The notes beneath the pieces are model-generated. The model was not told the DNA's origin and did no database searches. It worked only from the letters and a program-made list of their open reading frames with translations. From Streptococcus sp. k-402 (lineage in GTDB: Bacteria; Bacillota; Bacilli; Lactobacillales; Streptococcaceae), in assembly GCF_013277515.1 (NCBI RefSeq), contig NZ_VMNB01000004.1:88906-152905 (forward strand): a stretch of DNA of 64,000 bases, given 5' to 3'. The stretch's first letter is position 1; each line of letters starts with the position of its first letter. Positions 18,946 to 28,070 of the stretch are shown here, piece by piece. A program made the translations under genes and the position numbers.

Positions 18946-20121
18946 ATGTTAGATTTGAAAGAATACGGTATTGTCATGTGGCCGGAGGAGAAGATTAGTT
19001 CTTTCCGTGAGAAACTTCTCACTTGGTATGATGAAAACAAAAGAGATTTACCATGGCGTAGGAGTAAGAATCCTTATCATATCTGGGTCTCTGAAATTAT
19101 GCTCCAGCAGACCAGGGTGGATACGGTTATCCCTTACTATGAACGATTCTTGGACTGGTTTCCAACAGTAGAAAGTTTGGCGAATTCGCCTGAAGAGCGT
19201 TTGTTGAAGGCTTGGGAAGGTTTGGGTTATTATTCTCGAGTTCGTAATATGCAGGCTGCAGCCCAGCAGATTATGACTGACTTTGGTGGCCAATTTCCAA
19301 ACACCTATGAAGGAATTTCCAGCTTGAAAGGAACTGGACCTTACACTGCAGGAGCGATTTCCAGTATTGCTTTTAACTTGCCTGAGCCAGCTGTAGATGG
19401 TAATGTCATGCGTGTTTTGGCGCGTCTATTTGAAGTCAACCATGATATTGGGATTCCAAGTAATCGCAAAATTTTTCAGGCAATGATGGAAATCTTGATT
19501 GACCCAGAGCGACCAGGTGACTTTAATCAAGCCTTGATGGACTTAGGATCTGATATTGAGGCTCCTGTAAATCCTAGGCCAGAAGAAAGCCCAGTTAAGG
19601 ACTTCAGTGCGGCATATCAGAATGGCACAATGGACCGTTATCCAATTAAGGCTCCCAAGAAAAAGCCTGTCCCAATTTATCTTAAAGCCTTGGTGGTCAA
19701 AAATACTCAAGGACAATTTTTACTTGAAAAAAATGAAAGTGAAAAGCTATTGGCAGGTTTTTGGCATTTCCCACTGGTAGAAGTAGATAACTTTTCGCAA
19801 GAGGAGCAGTTTGACCTCTTCCATCAGGTTGCAGAAGAAAATGTGAACTTTGGTCCCAGTCCAGAAGAAAGTTTCCAGCAGGACTATGACCTAGATGTTG
19901 TTTGGTTTGATGTTTATTTTGAGACTGTCAAGCATGTCTTTAGTCATCGTAAATGGCATGTTCAAATTGTAGCAGGTCAAGTGAGTGACTTCCATGATTT
20001 TTCAGATAGGGAAGTTCGCTGGCTTTCACCAGAAGAGTTCAAGGATGTTCCACTTGCCAAACCCCAACAAAAAATCTGGCAGGCTTATGCACAAGCCAAC
20101 TTAGACAGTAGCAAAGACTAG
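18946..20121 (+). CDS. mutY: A/G-specific adenine glycosylase MutY, without Fe-S cluster cysteines
   Basis: The 391-residue enzyme removes adenine opposite 8-oxoguanine. The N-terminal HhH-GPD domain has the QQTRV segment with catalytic Glu just before it (SEIMLQQT), the hairpin LKGTGPYTAGAI and catalytic Asp in AVDGNV. A C-terminal NUDIX-like 8-oxoG-sensing domain runs from ~residue 235. Where the family has C-x6-C-x2-C-x5-C after the helical domain, this protein reads DIEAPVNPRPEESPVKDF with no cysteine. It precedes vicRKX. Confidence 0.92.
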   Translation: MLDLKEYGIVMWPEEKISSFREKLLTWYDENKRDLPWRRSKNPYHIWVSEIMLQQTRVDTVIPYYERFLDWFPTVESLANSPEERLLKAWEGLGYYSRVRNMQAAAQQIMTDFGGQFPNTYEGISSLKGTGPYTAGAISSIAFNLPEPAVDGNVMRVLARLFEVNHDIGIPSNRKIFQAMMEILIDPERPGDFNQALMDLGSDIEAPVNPRPEESPVKDFSAAYQNGTMDRYPIKAPKKKPVPIYLKALVVKNTQGQFLLEKNESEKLLAGFWHFPLVEVDNFSQEEQFDLFHQVAEENVNFGPSPEESFQQDYDLDVVWFDVYFETVKHVFSHRKWHVQIVAGQVSDFHDFSDREVRWLSPEEFKDVPLAKPQQKIWQAYAQANLDSSKD

Positions 20122-20143
20122 CTATTGTGTTTTCTTGTTATTT

Positions 20144-20155
20144 TTTTGATATAAT
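20144..20155 (+). promoter_or_regulatory. Promoter of vicRKX
   Basis: TGATATAAT (20147-20155) is an extended -10 element about 21 bp upstream of the vicR start. A typical -35 is not evident. Confidence 0.6.
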
Positions 20156-20176
20156 AGTAGAGAAAAAGGTGAACAA

Positions 20177-20881
20177 ATGAAAAAAATATTAATTGTAGAT
20201 GATGAAAAACCAATCTCGGATATTATCAAGTTTAATATGACCAAGGAAGGTTACGAGGTTGTAACTGCTTTTAACGGTCGTGAAGCGCTAGAACAATTTG
20301 AAGCAGAGCAACCAGATATTATTATTCTGGATTTGATGCTTCCAGAAATTGATGGTTTAGAAGTTGCTAAGACTATTCGTAAGACGAGTAGTGTGCCTAT
20401 TATCATGCTTTCTGCTAAAGACAGTGAATTTGATAAGGTTATCGGTTTAGAGCTTGGAGCGGATGACTATGTAACCAAACCCTTCTCAAATCGTGAGTTA
20501 CAGGCGCGTGTTAAAGCTTTGCTGCGTCGTTCTCAACCTATGCCAGTAGATGGGCAGGAAGCAGAAAGTAAACCTCAGCCTATCCAAATTGGGGATTTAG
20601 AAATTGTTCCAGACGCCTACGTGGCTAAAAAATATGGCGAAGAACTAGACTTAACCCACCGTGAGTTTGAGCTTTTGTATCATTTGGCATCGCATACAGG
20701 TCAAGTCATTACGCGCGAACACTTGCTTGAGACTGTCTGGGGTTATGACTATTTTGGTGATGTCCGTACAGTTGATGTGACTGTCCGACGTCTGCGTGAG
20801 AAGATTGAAGATACGCCTAGCCGACCAGAGTATATCTTGACGCGCCGTGGTGTAGGGTATTACATGAGAAATAATGCTTGA
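20177..20881 (+). CDS. vicR: Essential response regulator VicR (WalR, RR02)
   Basis: This 234-residue OmpR-family regulator has a receiver domain with acidic pocket (VDDE), phospho-acceptor Asp52 (LDLMLPE) and Lys in VTKPF, then a winged-helix DNA-binding domain (residues ~130-232). In pneumococcus it is essential and drives cell-wall hydrolases such as PcsB. The start follows AAAGGTG. Its end overlaps vicK by 8 bases. Confidence 0.95.
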   Translation: MKKILIVDDEKPISDIIKFNMTKEGYEVVTAFNGREALEQFEAEQPDIIILDLMLPEIDGLEVAKTIRKTSSVPIIMLSAKDSEFDKVIGLELGADDYVTKPFSNRELQARVKALLRRSQPMPVDGQEAESKPQPIQIGDLEIVPDAYVAKKYGEELDLTHREFELLYHLASHTGQVITREHLLETVWGYDYFGDVRTVDVTVRRLREKIEDTPSRPEYILTRRGVGYYMRNNA

Positions 20882-22223
20882 TTTACTGAAACAAACCATT
20901 TTTACCAGAGATTTTATCTTTATCCTGATTTTGTTAGGTTTCATCCTTGTTGTGACCCTCTTATTACTGGAGAATAGACGTGATAATATTCGGTTGAAGC
21001 AAATCAATCAAAAGGTTAAAGATTTGATTGCAGGAGATTATTCCAAGGTTCTTGATATGCAAGGTGGGTCTGAAATCACCAACATTACCAATAATTTGAA
21101 TGACTTGTCGGAGGTTATTCGTCTCACTCAGGAAAATCTAGAACAAGAGAGTAAGAGGCTAAATAGTATTCTGTTTTATATGACAGATGGGGTTCTTGCG
21201 ACCAATCGTCGGGGGCAGATTATCATGATTAACGATACAGCCAAGAAGCAACTGGGGTTGGTTAAAGAAGATGTCCTGAATAGAAGTATTTTGGAAGTAC
21301 TCAAGATAGAAGAAGACTATGAATTGCGTGATTTGATTACCCAAAGTCCAGAATTGTTGCTAGATTCCCAAGATATCAATGGCGAATATCTGAGCCTTCG
21401 AGTTCGCTTTGCCTTGATACGTCGAGAGTCTGGCTTTATTTCAGGTTTGGTGGCTGTTTTGCATGATACGACGGAGCAGGAGAAGGAAGAGCGCGAACGG
21501 AGACTCTTTGTTTCCAACGTTAGTCATGAGTTACGGACTCCTTTAACCAGCGTGAAATCTTATCTTGAAGCCTTGGATGAGGGGGCTTTGTGTGAAACTG
21601 TAGCACCAGACTTCATCAAGGTGTCTCTGGACGAAACCAACCGTATGATGCGCATGGTGACGGATCTCCTCCATCTCTCACGGATTGATAATGCTACCAG
21701 TCACCTAGATGTGGAACTGATTAACTTTACTGCCTTTATTACCTTTATCCTCAATCGTTTTGACAAGATGAAAGGACAGGAAAAGGAGAAAAAATATGAG
21801 TTGGTGAGAGATTATCCTATCAATTCTATCTGGATGGAAATTGATACAGATAAGATGACGCAGGTTGTCGACAATATTTTAAATAATGCTATTAAGTATT
21901 CGCCAGATGGGGGTAAAATCACTGTCAGAATGAAGACAACTGAAGACCAGATGATTTTATCCGTTTCTGACCATGGTTTAGGCATTCCTAAGCAGGACTT
22001 ACCACGTATCTTTGACCGTTTCTATCGTGTGGATCGTGCTAGAAGTCGTGCACAAGGTGGTACAGGTCTAGGACTGTCTATTGCCAAAGAAATTATCAAA
22101 CAACATAAGGGCTTTATTTGGGCCAAGAGTGAATACGGTAAGGGATCAACCTTTACCATTGTGCTCCCTTATGATAAGGATGCAGTGAAAGAAGAAGTAT
22201 GGGAGGATGAAGTAGAAGACTAG
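20874..22223 (+). CDS. vicK: Sensor histidine kinase VicK (WalK)
   Basis: The 449-residue kinase has a single N-terminal membrane helix with hardly any outside part, a HAMP linker, a PAS domain (~100-210), the H box with His218 ([13 protein letters not shown]), and the ATPase domain ([30 protein letters not shown]). The single short membrane anchor is typical of streptococci, unlike the two-helix WalK of staphylococci. It is translated in overlap with vicR. Confidence 0.95.
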   Translation: MLDLLKQTIFTRDFIFILILLGFILVVTLLLLENRRDNIRLKQINQKVKDLIAGDYSKVLDMQGGSEITNITNNLNDLSEVIRLTQENLEQESKRLNSILFYMTDGVLATNRRGQIIMINDTAKKQLGLVKEDVLNRSILEVLKIEEDYELRDLITQSPELLLDSQDINGEYLSLRVRFALIRRESGFISGLVAVLHDTTEQEKEERERRLFVSNVSHELRTPLTSVKSYLEALDEGALCETVAPDFIKVSLDETNRMMRMVTDLLHLSRIDNATSHLDVELINFTAFITFILNRFDKMKGQEKEKKYELVRDYPINSIWMEIDTDKMTQVVDNILNNAIKYSPDGGKITVRMKTTEDQMILSVSDHGLGIPKQDLPRIFDRFYRVDRARSRAQGGTGLGLSIAKEIIKQHKGFIWAKSEYGKGSTFTIVLPYDKDAVKEEVWEDEVED

Positions 22224-22224
22224 A

Positions 22225-23034
22225 ATGAGTGAAACAGGCTTTAAATACAGTATTTTAGCGTCGGGTTCCAGTGGAAATTCCTTTTATCTGGAAACCCCAA
22301 AAAAGAAGTTTTTAGTTGATGCAGGCTTATCTGGTAAGAAAATTACCAGCCTACTTGCTGAAATTAATCGCAAGCCAGAAGACTTGGATGCCATCTTGAT
22401 TACCCATGAGCATTCAGACCATATCCATGGAGTAGGCGTTTTGGCTCGCAAGTATGGTATGGATCTTTATGCCAATGAAAAGACCTGGCAGGCTATGGAA
22501 AATAGCAAGTATCTTGGCAAGGTGGATTCTTCGCAAAAGCATATCTTTGAAATGGGCAAAACCAAAACCTTTGGAGATATCGACATCGAGAGTTTTGGTG
22601 TGAGCCATGATGCAGTCGCACCGCAGTTCTATCGCTTTATGAAGGATGATAAGAGTTTTGTTCTTTTGACAGATACAGGTTATGTTAGTGACCGTATGGC
22701 AGGGATTGTCGAGAATGCAGATGGTTATCTTATCGAGTCCAATCATGATGTAGAGATTTTGCGAGCAGGTTCTTACGCTTGGCGACTCAAACAACGAATC
22801 CTATCGGATCTTGGTCACCTTTCTAACGAGGACGGTGCTGAAGCCATGATTCGGACGCTAGGAAACCGCACTAAGAAAATCTACCTGGGACATTTGTCTA
22901 AAGAGAACAATATCAAGGAGCTGGCTCACATGACCATGGTCAATCAGCTAGCACAAGCTGATCTGGGAGTCGGAGTGGACTTTAAGGTTTATGATACCTC
23001 ACCAGATACCGCAACACCATTGACAGATATATAA
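22225..23034 (+). CDS. vicX: Metallo-beta-lactamase fold protein VicX (YycJ/WalJ)
   Basis: The 269-residue MBL-fold hydrolase has the motif THEHSDHIHG for two metals. It is the third gene of the vic operon and starts one base after the vicK stop. The biochemical role is not settled; links to DNA replication and cell-wall control are reported for the family. No clear terminator follows; the next sequence is insertion-element debris that begins with GAGGCTGGG. Confidence 0.92.
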   Translation: MSETGFKYSILASGSSGNSFYLETPKKKFLVDAGLSGKKITSLLAEINRKPEDLDAILITHEHSDHIHGVGVLARKYGMDLYANEKTWQAMENSKYLGKVDSSQKHIFEMGKTKTFGDIDIESFGVSHDAVAPQFYRFMKDDKSFVLLTDTGYVSDRMAGIVENADGYLIESNHDVEILRAGSYAWRLKQRILSDLGHLSNEDGAEAMIRTLGNRTKKIYLGHLSKENNIKELAHMTMVNQLAQADLGVGVDFKVYDTSPDTATPLTDI

Positions 23035-23057
23035 AAGAGGCTGGGAAAAAGTCTTTA

Positions 23058-23305
23058 AAATTAAAGGCTCTTTGTCAACTGTAGTGGGTTGAAGAAAAGC
23101 TAAGCTCGAGAAAGGACAAATTTCGTCCTTTCTTTTTTAATGTTCAGAGCGATAAAAATCCGTTTTTTGAAATTTTCAAAGTTTCGAAAACCAAATGCAT
23201 TGCGTTTGATAAGTTTGATGAGATTATTGGTCGCTTCCAGTTTGGCGTTAGAATAGGGTAGTTGAAGGGCGGTGATGCTTTCTTTAGAAAGATTCTAAAA
23301 AAACT
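23058..23305 (-). mobile_element. IS1167-type (ISL3 family) remnant: terminal repeat and transposase C-terminus
   Basis: GGCTCTTTGTCAACTG at the left looks like the ISL3/IS1167 terminal inverted repeat. Read leftward, the sequence encodes SITALQLPYSNAKLE, then ATNNLIKLIKRNAFGFRNF, the conserved transposase C-terminus; only this end survives. An in-frame TAG upstream and the abrupt start of the IS110 element show it is dead. The right border is uncertain by some tens of bases. Confidence 0.75.
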
Positions 23306-23330
23306 CTAAGCAGGCAGAGCCTGCTAACTC

Positions 23331-23359
23331 ATGACAGAAAAAGAAGTTTAGCTTATAAT
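23331..23359 (+). promoter_or_regulatory. Promoter of the putative bridge RNA
   Basis: ATGACA (23331-23336), 17-bp spacer, TATAAT (23354-23359). A start near 23366 would coincide with the first base of the outer RNA stem. Confidence 0.6.
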
Positions 23360-23365
23360 GAAGAT

Positions 23366-23504
23366 GAACAATACAAATCCGTGGTGTCTAATAGGGCTTT
23401 TCCTAGCCTGTTAAAAAAACTGGATGAACAAGAGTCATGAGATAACTCGAATATGCCTTGAGCATGAAAATAAAATTACTAGTAGCCTCTTGTTCTATTG
23501 TTCA
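23366..23504 (+). ncRNA. Candidate IS110 bridge RNA
   Basis: The region between promoter and transposase start folds as a closed three-way structure: TGAACAAT (23365-23372) with ATTGTTCA (23497-23504) outside; ATCC (23377-23380) with GGAT (23422-23425) closing loop 1; GAACAAGAG (23426-23434) with CTCTTGTTC (23487-23495) closing loop 2. IS110 elements make a bridge RNA from exactly this place, with one loop for target and one for donor DNA. The guide bases are not assigned. Confidence 0.6.
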
Positions 23505-23528
23505 AATAGTTAACAGGAGGTTTTTATA

Positions 23529-24708
23529 ATGGAAGTCATGATTGAAACGTGTTGTGGTATTGATGTCCACCAAAAATCCATTGTTTGTTGTATTCTAGAT
23601 GGTCCACTAGATACTAATAAGCCAAAGAAAATTCAGAAGAAATTTGGGACAACTACTGTAGCTCTTCACAATGCCTTAGATTGGTTGGTGGAAAACCATG
23701 TCACACATGTCTTTTTTGAAAGTACTGGGCAATATTGGCTCCCTCTCTTTAATATCTTTTCAGATTCTAATCTCGTCTTGGTACTTGCCAATCCTCAACA
23801 TATCAAGAATGTGCCTGGTCGAAAAACAGACATGAAAGATGCCGAATGGATTGCTCAACTCGGCCGTTGCGGACTAATTGAACCTTCCTATATCCCTGCT
23901 CCTGAAGTAGTACAGCTTCGTTTACTGACACGTCGCATGCGTTCTTACAAGCAGCGTCAAACTCAAGTCAAAAATGAAATTCACAATCTCTTACAACGGG
24001 CTAATATCAAGCTAACAAGTTATCTTTCTGATATTTTTTCTAAGACAGGGCGATCACTTTTAAAATTATTTATTAACGGAGAAAGCATTAATGTAGAATC
24101 TGTTATCCCTTGTATCCAAAAGCGAGTGAAAGCAAGTCCAGAAGAACTTGTTGAAGCGATGGAAGGAAAGTTGTCACTAGAAGATCGCTTCCTCTTAGAC
24201 CAGAGCTTAGAGGAATATCAGATGTATCAGGAACTCATTGAAAAATTGACCGATGAGATTCAACACTGCATCGAAAAGGAGTTTCCCTGAGGAAAATAGG
24301 ATACTTCAAACCATTCCTGGTGTGAATGAAAACTGTGCTGCCACTATTCTAGCTGAGATTGGACCAACTGTTACAGCCTTTCCATCCGATGCACACTTAG
24401 CATCCTGGGCTGGACTATGCCCAGGATCTTATGAGAGTGCTGGCATTAAAAAATCCTCACACATTACGCAAGGAAATCGATATATCAAACAGGCTCTGAC
24501 CATGTCGAGATTAATTGTAGCACATTCTAAGGATCCAGCTTTTTCTTCTTTTTACAATCGAATTTCCCAAAGAGGAAGCAAGATGAAGGCGATTATTGCT
24601 TGTGCTCATAAGATTCTCAGAATCATTTACAAACTACTCTCCACCAAACAGACTTATCAAAAAGAAAAGGCGCTAGGACTGAGGAAACAGTTCTATCGCC
24701 CAAACTAA
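23529..24708 (+). pseudogene. IS110-family transposase, split by a +1 shift at CCC-TGA
   Basis: The first frame (23529-24290) holds the RuvC-like DEDD domain: GIDVHQKS, FESTGQYW and GRKTDMKDAEWIA give the acidic residues. The second frame (to 24708) holds the Transposase_20 domain with LQTIPGVNENCAATI, and the serine motif in PGSYESAGIKK. Skipping one base at 24288 joins them as EFP-EEN to a 392-residue protein, normal for the family. The site is AAGGAG-TTT-CCC-TGA. It is either a one-base insertion that kills the gene or a programmed +1 shift; the first is the default. A strong AGGAGG lies before the ATG. Confidence 0.75.
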
Positions 24709-25204
24709 AAAAATTTCAATTACAGTATAGCACAGGAAGTGATTTTTTGCGCTTTTTTACTGTCTTTTTTCAAATAAAAGCCTGAAAGCGAGGATAGGCT
24801 AGCTTTAGATTCTTCTCAATGAGTACGCAAAACCTTACTTTAGAAGTAAAACTGTAAGAGATTATAGTGGTGCTTTCATTCTTCTTAGCAACTCAAGAGT
24901 GTCTCTATAATCTTTTTAGTAGGTAAGCACATACGAAAAGTCGGCGATACAATAGTTTACTACTATGATATTAGCAGAGTTTGATGACTATGTACTCATG
25001 AAATCTTTGATTAAATTGCTTCATGGCTTGGCATGACTTACAACTTGCATTAAGTATTGAAGTAGAACAGTCTGGTGGACTGCTTTAGCCGGAATTTAGG
25101 AATATAATAACAAATGGTAAAAAAGATTAAGAACGATTTTAGCGTCTAGGGCTTAGTATGAGAAAAAAGTTTTCAATATCAAGCAGTTGTGATAAAATGT
25201 AGTT
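24709..25204. other. IS110 right end and gene-free spacer
   Basis: The first ~90 bases are presumably the right end of the IS110 element. The rest shows no coding potential, no tRNA and no recognised repeat. A promoter-like TGATAAAAT (25190-25198) at the right leads into the hairpin RNA described next. Confidence 0.45.
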
Positions 25205-25272
25205 GTTCCATATGATTCTTTTTAATGAGTTGTTTGATCGCTTTTCATTATAGGTCGTATGGTGCTTTTTTT
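25205..25272 (+). ncRNA. Putative small RNA with terminator hairpin
   Basis: An extended -10 (TGATAAAAT, 25190-25198) with TTTTCA 17 bp upstream precedes a ~68-nt segment. It folds into one long stem: CCATATGA (25208-25215) with TCGTATGG (25255-25262), and TAATGA (25223-25228) with TCATTA (25245-25250). Seven T residues follow at 25266-25272. No ORF is present. It may be a real sRNA or the remains of a lost gene's leader and terminator. Confidence 0.4.
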
Positions 25273-25283
25273 CTACACAAAAA

Positions 25284-25338
25284 TAGGCTCCATAAGATCC
25301 ATAGGGATTTACCCACTATAAATATTACAGAGCCTTTT
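25284..25338 (-). terminator. Terminator-like hairpin after ebfC
   Basis: Read leftward, GGCTC and GAGCC enclose a nested TAGTGGGTAAATCCCTA stem, followed by TATTTTTG. The sequence has the look of an old insertion-element end that now works as terminator. Confidence 0.55.
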
Positions 25339-25341
25339 TTA

Positions 25342-25641
25342 TTAGAATGGCAATTTCCCGGCGAAAGCACCTAATTTTTTCTTAGTCGTTTCATCGATTT
25401 GTTTAAGAGCAGAGTTGATGGCTTGAACGGTCATATCAGAAAGGGTTTCGAGGTCTTCTGGGTCAACGACAGCTGGATTGAAGTCAATGCTGACAACTTT
25501 CTTATCTCCAGTTAAGGTCGCTTGAACAAGATCTTGAGCAGATTTGCCAACAAATTGCATAGCTGCAAGTTCAGCTTGGCTTTGTTCCATTTGTTTTTGA
25601 AGTTTTTGTGCTTGACGCATCATGTTTTGCATGTTCATCAT
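25342..25641 (-). CDS. ebfC: YbaB/EbfC family nucleoid-associated protein
   Basis: The 99-residue protein is the common YbaB/EbfC type: an N-terminal helix rich in Met, Gln and Lys ([19 protein letters not shown]) and the conserved [16 protein letters not shown] segment. These proteins bind DNA as dimers. It stands alone here; in many bacteria it follows dnaX. Confidence 0.9.
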   Translation of the reverse strand: MMNMQNMMRQAQKLQKQMEQSQAELAAMQFVGKSAQDLVQATLTGDKKVVSIDFNPAVVDPEDLETLSDMTVQAINSALKQIDETTKKKLGAFAGKLPF

Positions 25642-25851
25642 GGTGATTTACAGTTTCCTTTTACAATTATTTTCTTTTCTATTTTATCAATTTTAAGGTT
25701 AAAAGTCTAATCTTTTTTCTGAGTGAATTCATCTAGTAGCGAAAGGAATGTAGAGGAAATAAAAATATAGGATAGATATTCTAAGAGAATAAGAATATTT
25801 ATCCTATATAGATACTAGATATTCTATGGCAACTTTAAGGGGTTACCGTCA
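25642..25851. other. AT-rich spacer between ebfC and the surface cluster
   Basis: A near-palindromic stretch, ATAGGATAGATATTCT...AGAATATTTATCCTAT (about 25768-25816), can form a hairpin that would serve as terminator for the leftward lipoprotein genes. Nothing else is seen. Confidence 0.45.
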
Positions 25852-26208
25852 TTATTCTACCTTGTAGAAAAATCCGTCAGTGTGGTCATTGATAAGTTGT
25901 TGTCCAAACCATAAACGATCTTGTGTGATATCAGATGAGTCGGTATAGCTATTATCTGTAGAAGAGGTGACAGACATGGTTATAGGGATTCCTGCTGGTA
26001 AAAAGGCAATAGCTGCACCAGCACCTCCATCTTTAGAAACAGAATTTGCCTTAAGATAGTAGTCAATTTTTCCAGCATGTTCAATTGAAATCTTGGAATG
26101 ATCACTTACTAAACCATTTTTGTTAAAGGTGAATTCAATACCTGTACGATTCCTCCAAGTTCCTGCGACACTAGAAAAATCTCCATTTTGAATTGCAGAA
26201 ATAATCAT
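25852..26208 (-). CDS. DUF6287-like domain, probably the detached C-terminus of the neighbouring lipoprotein
   Basis: The 118 residues contain AIQNGDFSSVAGTWRN and FNKNGLVSD, typical of a repeated C-terminal domain in streptococcal lipoproteins (DUF6287, recalled). It has no signal peptide. Its ATG overlaps the stop of the upstream lipoprotein as TAATG, in the -1 frame, right after AAAAAG. A single-base slip there would fuse the two. Function unknown. Confidence 0.6.
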   Translation of the reverse strand: MIISAIQNGDFSSVAGTWRNRTGIEFTFNKNGLVSDHSKISIEHAGKIDYYLKANSVSKDGGAGAAIAFLPAGIPITMSVTSSTDNSYTDSSDITQDRLWFGQQLINDHTDGFFYKVE

Positions 26209-27122
26209 TACTTTTTATCAACAGTAATATTTTTTAAATTTGTTTTAGGCTTGTCAAGCGTGAAGAGTGTATTTTTATTAGTTCGAATTGCAATTGTATT
26301 TTCATGGTCTTTGTTTACTCCAATATTGAAAGTAGAATCGTAGATATCCATAGCATAAAATAGAGAAACACCAAAACCATTGTCTTCAGTTGTAGGGAAG
26401 TAATTTTTTAGTGGATTTGAAAAATCAATTTTCTTATTTTTCTTATCAAATATTGTTCCAGTATATTTTAAAGATTCATAAGCAGTCTGATTTCCGCTGC
26501 CATCTGTTTTTAAGTTTATAGAATACGAACCAGTACCAGGTTTGGAGAATTCTGTAAGTTCATTGGAATTTTCTAATGCCTGTATAGTTTTTTTATGTCG
26601 TTCAATTCGTTGCTCATGTTCCTCAGCTGAACCATTTGCTATTCCAACTGCTCCTTCAGGATATTTGTCTAGTTTTTCTTTATATTCATCTAATTCCTTT
26701 TGTGTAAGTTCTAGATCTTCTTTGTAATAATTGACGAGATTATCATAATAAGTTTTTATGTTTTGCTTATGAAGTTCTTTAGCTTTTTCAATAACTTCCT
26801 TGTCAGATAATTTACTAGCATCGCCTAATGTTAAATATTTACTATTTTTACTTCCACGTAAATCATATGCTGTAATGGTTTCATTTTTTGCAACTAATAA
26901 AAATTGGATTCTAGTTTCTTTTGAGGTTGATTTAGAATTTTCTAAATCATAGATAATGGTTTCATTTTTTGATAAGTATTCAGCAAATTCAGTACTTTTG
27001 CTTTTTGAAGATACTTGTTCTATTTGTTTTTCTTCTTGATTACTTTGAGACTTAGTATGAGTACATGCAGTCAGAATGCACCCTGAAAGAAGTAGTGAAA
27101 TTAAAACTATTTTGCGATTCAT
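26208..27122 (-). CDS. Surface lipoprotein of unknown function
   Basis: The 304-residue protein has a lipoprotein signal with lipobox LTAC. The mature part is charged, with a predicted coiled coil at ~130-180 (repeated Lys/Glu/Leu). It ends in KNITVDKK at a stop that overlaps the next frame. With the downstream DUF6287-like part it would be ~420 residues. It may be a sensor or adhesin of the envelope, but no domain is recognised in the N-terminal part. Confidence 0.7.
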   Translation of the reverse strand: MNRKIVLISLLLSGCILTACTHTKSQSNQEEKQIEQVSSKSKSTEFAEYLSKNETIIYDLENSKSTSKETRIQFLLVAKNETITAYDLRGSKNSKYLTLGDASKLSDKEVIEKAKELHKQNIKTYYDNLVNYYKEDLELTQKELDEYKEKLDKYPEGAVGIANGSAEEHEQRIERHKKTIQALENSNELTEFSKPGTGSYSINLKTDGSGNQTAYESLKYTGTIFDKKNKKIDFSNPLKNYFPTTEDNGFGVSLFYAMDIYDSTFNIGVNKDHENTIAIRTNKNTLFTLDKPKTNLKNITVDKK

Positions 27123-27238
27123 ATAAAATTCTCCGTTAGTTACTATTTGTATTGGTAAAAATTAAATTATTGTGTATGAAGATAAGTAGTTAATAAAATT
27201 ATTTTTTCATTATCAAAGAACTCCTAAAACAAACATTA

Positions 27239-27568
27239 TTAAATAAATAGTTTACCGTCTTGGTCTAAATCATACAAGCTATACTGTAATCCAGTGTATT
27301 CCTTAGGATAAGTGTTTTTCAAGTTTGCTTTTGAATTGACCTCTATATGTGAAGTTGACGAACCATCTAATACTTTGGCATATTCTTTAAGGACAGGATT
27401 ATATAGGGTGTAATCAGGTTTCTTCTCTTCCGATGTAGAAGAAGTTGAACTAGTACTTGAAGCAATTGCTTCAGAACTTGCTGAGGAAGTGTTTTCGCTC
27501 TGATGTTGGCAAGCCGTTAAAATAGAGATAGTTAAAATACTAATACTGAATAGAAATAATTTTTTCAT
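27239..27568 (-). pseudogene. Truncated Ser-rich lipoprotein
   Basis: A lipoprotein signal (LTACQH) is followed by a Ser/Thr-rich spacer and then YSLYDLDQDGKLFI, where the protein ends. In related streptococcal lipoproteins a DLD-x-DG-x-PELxI segment opens a longer domain, so the C-terminal part is probably deleted. The 116 bases that follow hold no continuation. No ribosome-site problem is seen. Confidence 0.55.
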
Positions 27569-27572
27569 ATGT

Positions 27573-28037
27573 TTAATCTTGCAATTCTAAACCTTGGGCA
27601 TCTTGGTGCCATTTGCTACCAGTTTTAGATGTTAAAACTTGAATAGTAATCATAATATTCCAAATAGCATTTGCCAGTAAAATAAATGGAAGCAACATAG
27701 GAATGGCAGCAAGCAGAGTTATAACGATACGCTTGTATCCTTGTTTAGCATTTCCAATATAAAAATCGTAGGCACCAAACTCTCCTAAAAATAGGGCAAA
27801 TAAGGCTGCGGCCAGTTTAGATTTATCACTTACTCCATTTGAATGTTGACTAAAGGTAGATGGAGATGTGTTATCTATTTTTGAAACAATATACTCGTCA
27901 CCGTTTTGATAAAATTCTACATAATCACCTACTTGTGGTTCAAAACCAAAACTTTTTCTTGAAATTGCAGTAAATTGACCATTATCACCTTTTCCAACAT
28001 AAACTGTTTCATTTTCAATTTTTATAACTTTGTCCAT
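27573..28037 (-). CDS. TM2 domain membrane protein
   Basis: The 154-residue protein starts with a small soluble domain (~1-70, beta-rich, VGDYVEFYQNGDEYIVSKI) and ends in a TM2 domain. That domain has two membrane helices joined by FLGEFGAYDFYIGNAKQGYKR, the family signature with Asp-Phe-Tyr-x-Gly. The function of TM2 proteins is unknown. It lies 33 nt after the upstream choline-binding protein gene. Confidence 0.8.
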   Translation of the reverse strand: MDKVIKIENETVYVGKGDNGQFTAISRKSFGFEPQVGDYVEFYQNGDEYIVSKIDNTSPSTFSQHSNGVSDKSKLAAALFALFLGEFGAYDFYIGNAKQGYKRIVITLLAAIPMLLPFILLANAIWNIMITIQVLTSKTGSKWHQDAQGLELQD

Positions 28038-28070
28038 ATAATTGTCTCCTTAATCTATTTCTATTGTATG

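Larger units (their letters stand above)
23306..24800 (+). mobile_element. IS110-family insertion sequence
   Basis: A ~220-nt non-coding left end with its own promoter and a two-loop RNA structure comes before a DEDD-type transposase reading frame. A short right end follows. There are no terminal inverted repeats and no target duplication, as expected for IS110. A perfect hairpin AGCAGGC/GCCTGCT lies at 23309-23325. It appears inserted in or next to the IS1167 remnant. Both borders are approximate. Confidence 0.65.

Noticed and set aside
23529..24708. Two independent transposase genes
   Set aside because: The two frames are the N- and C-terminal domains of a single IS110 transposase; the second ATG lies inside the overlap and has no ribosome site of its own apart from the SD-like frameshift stimulator.
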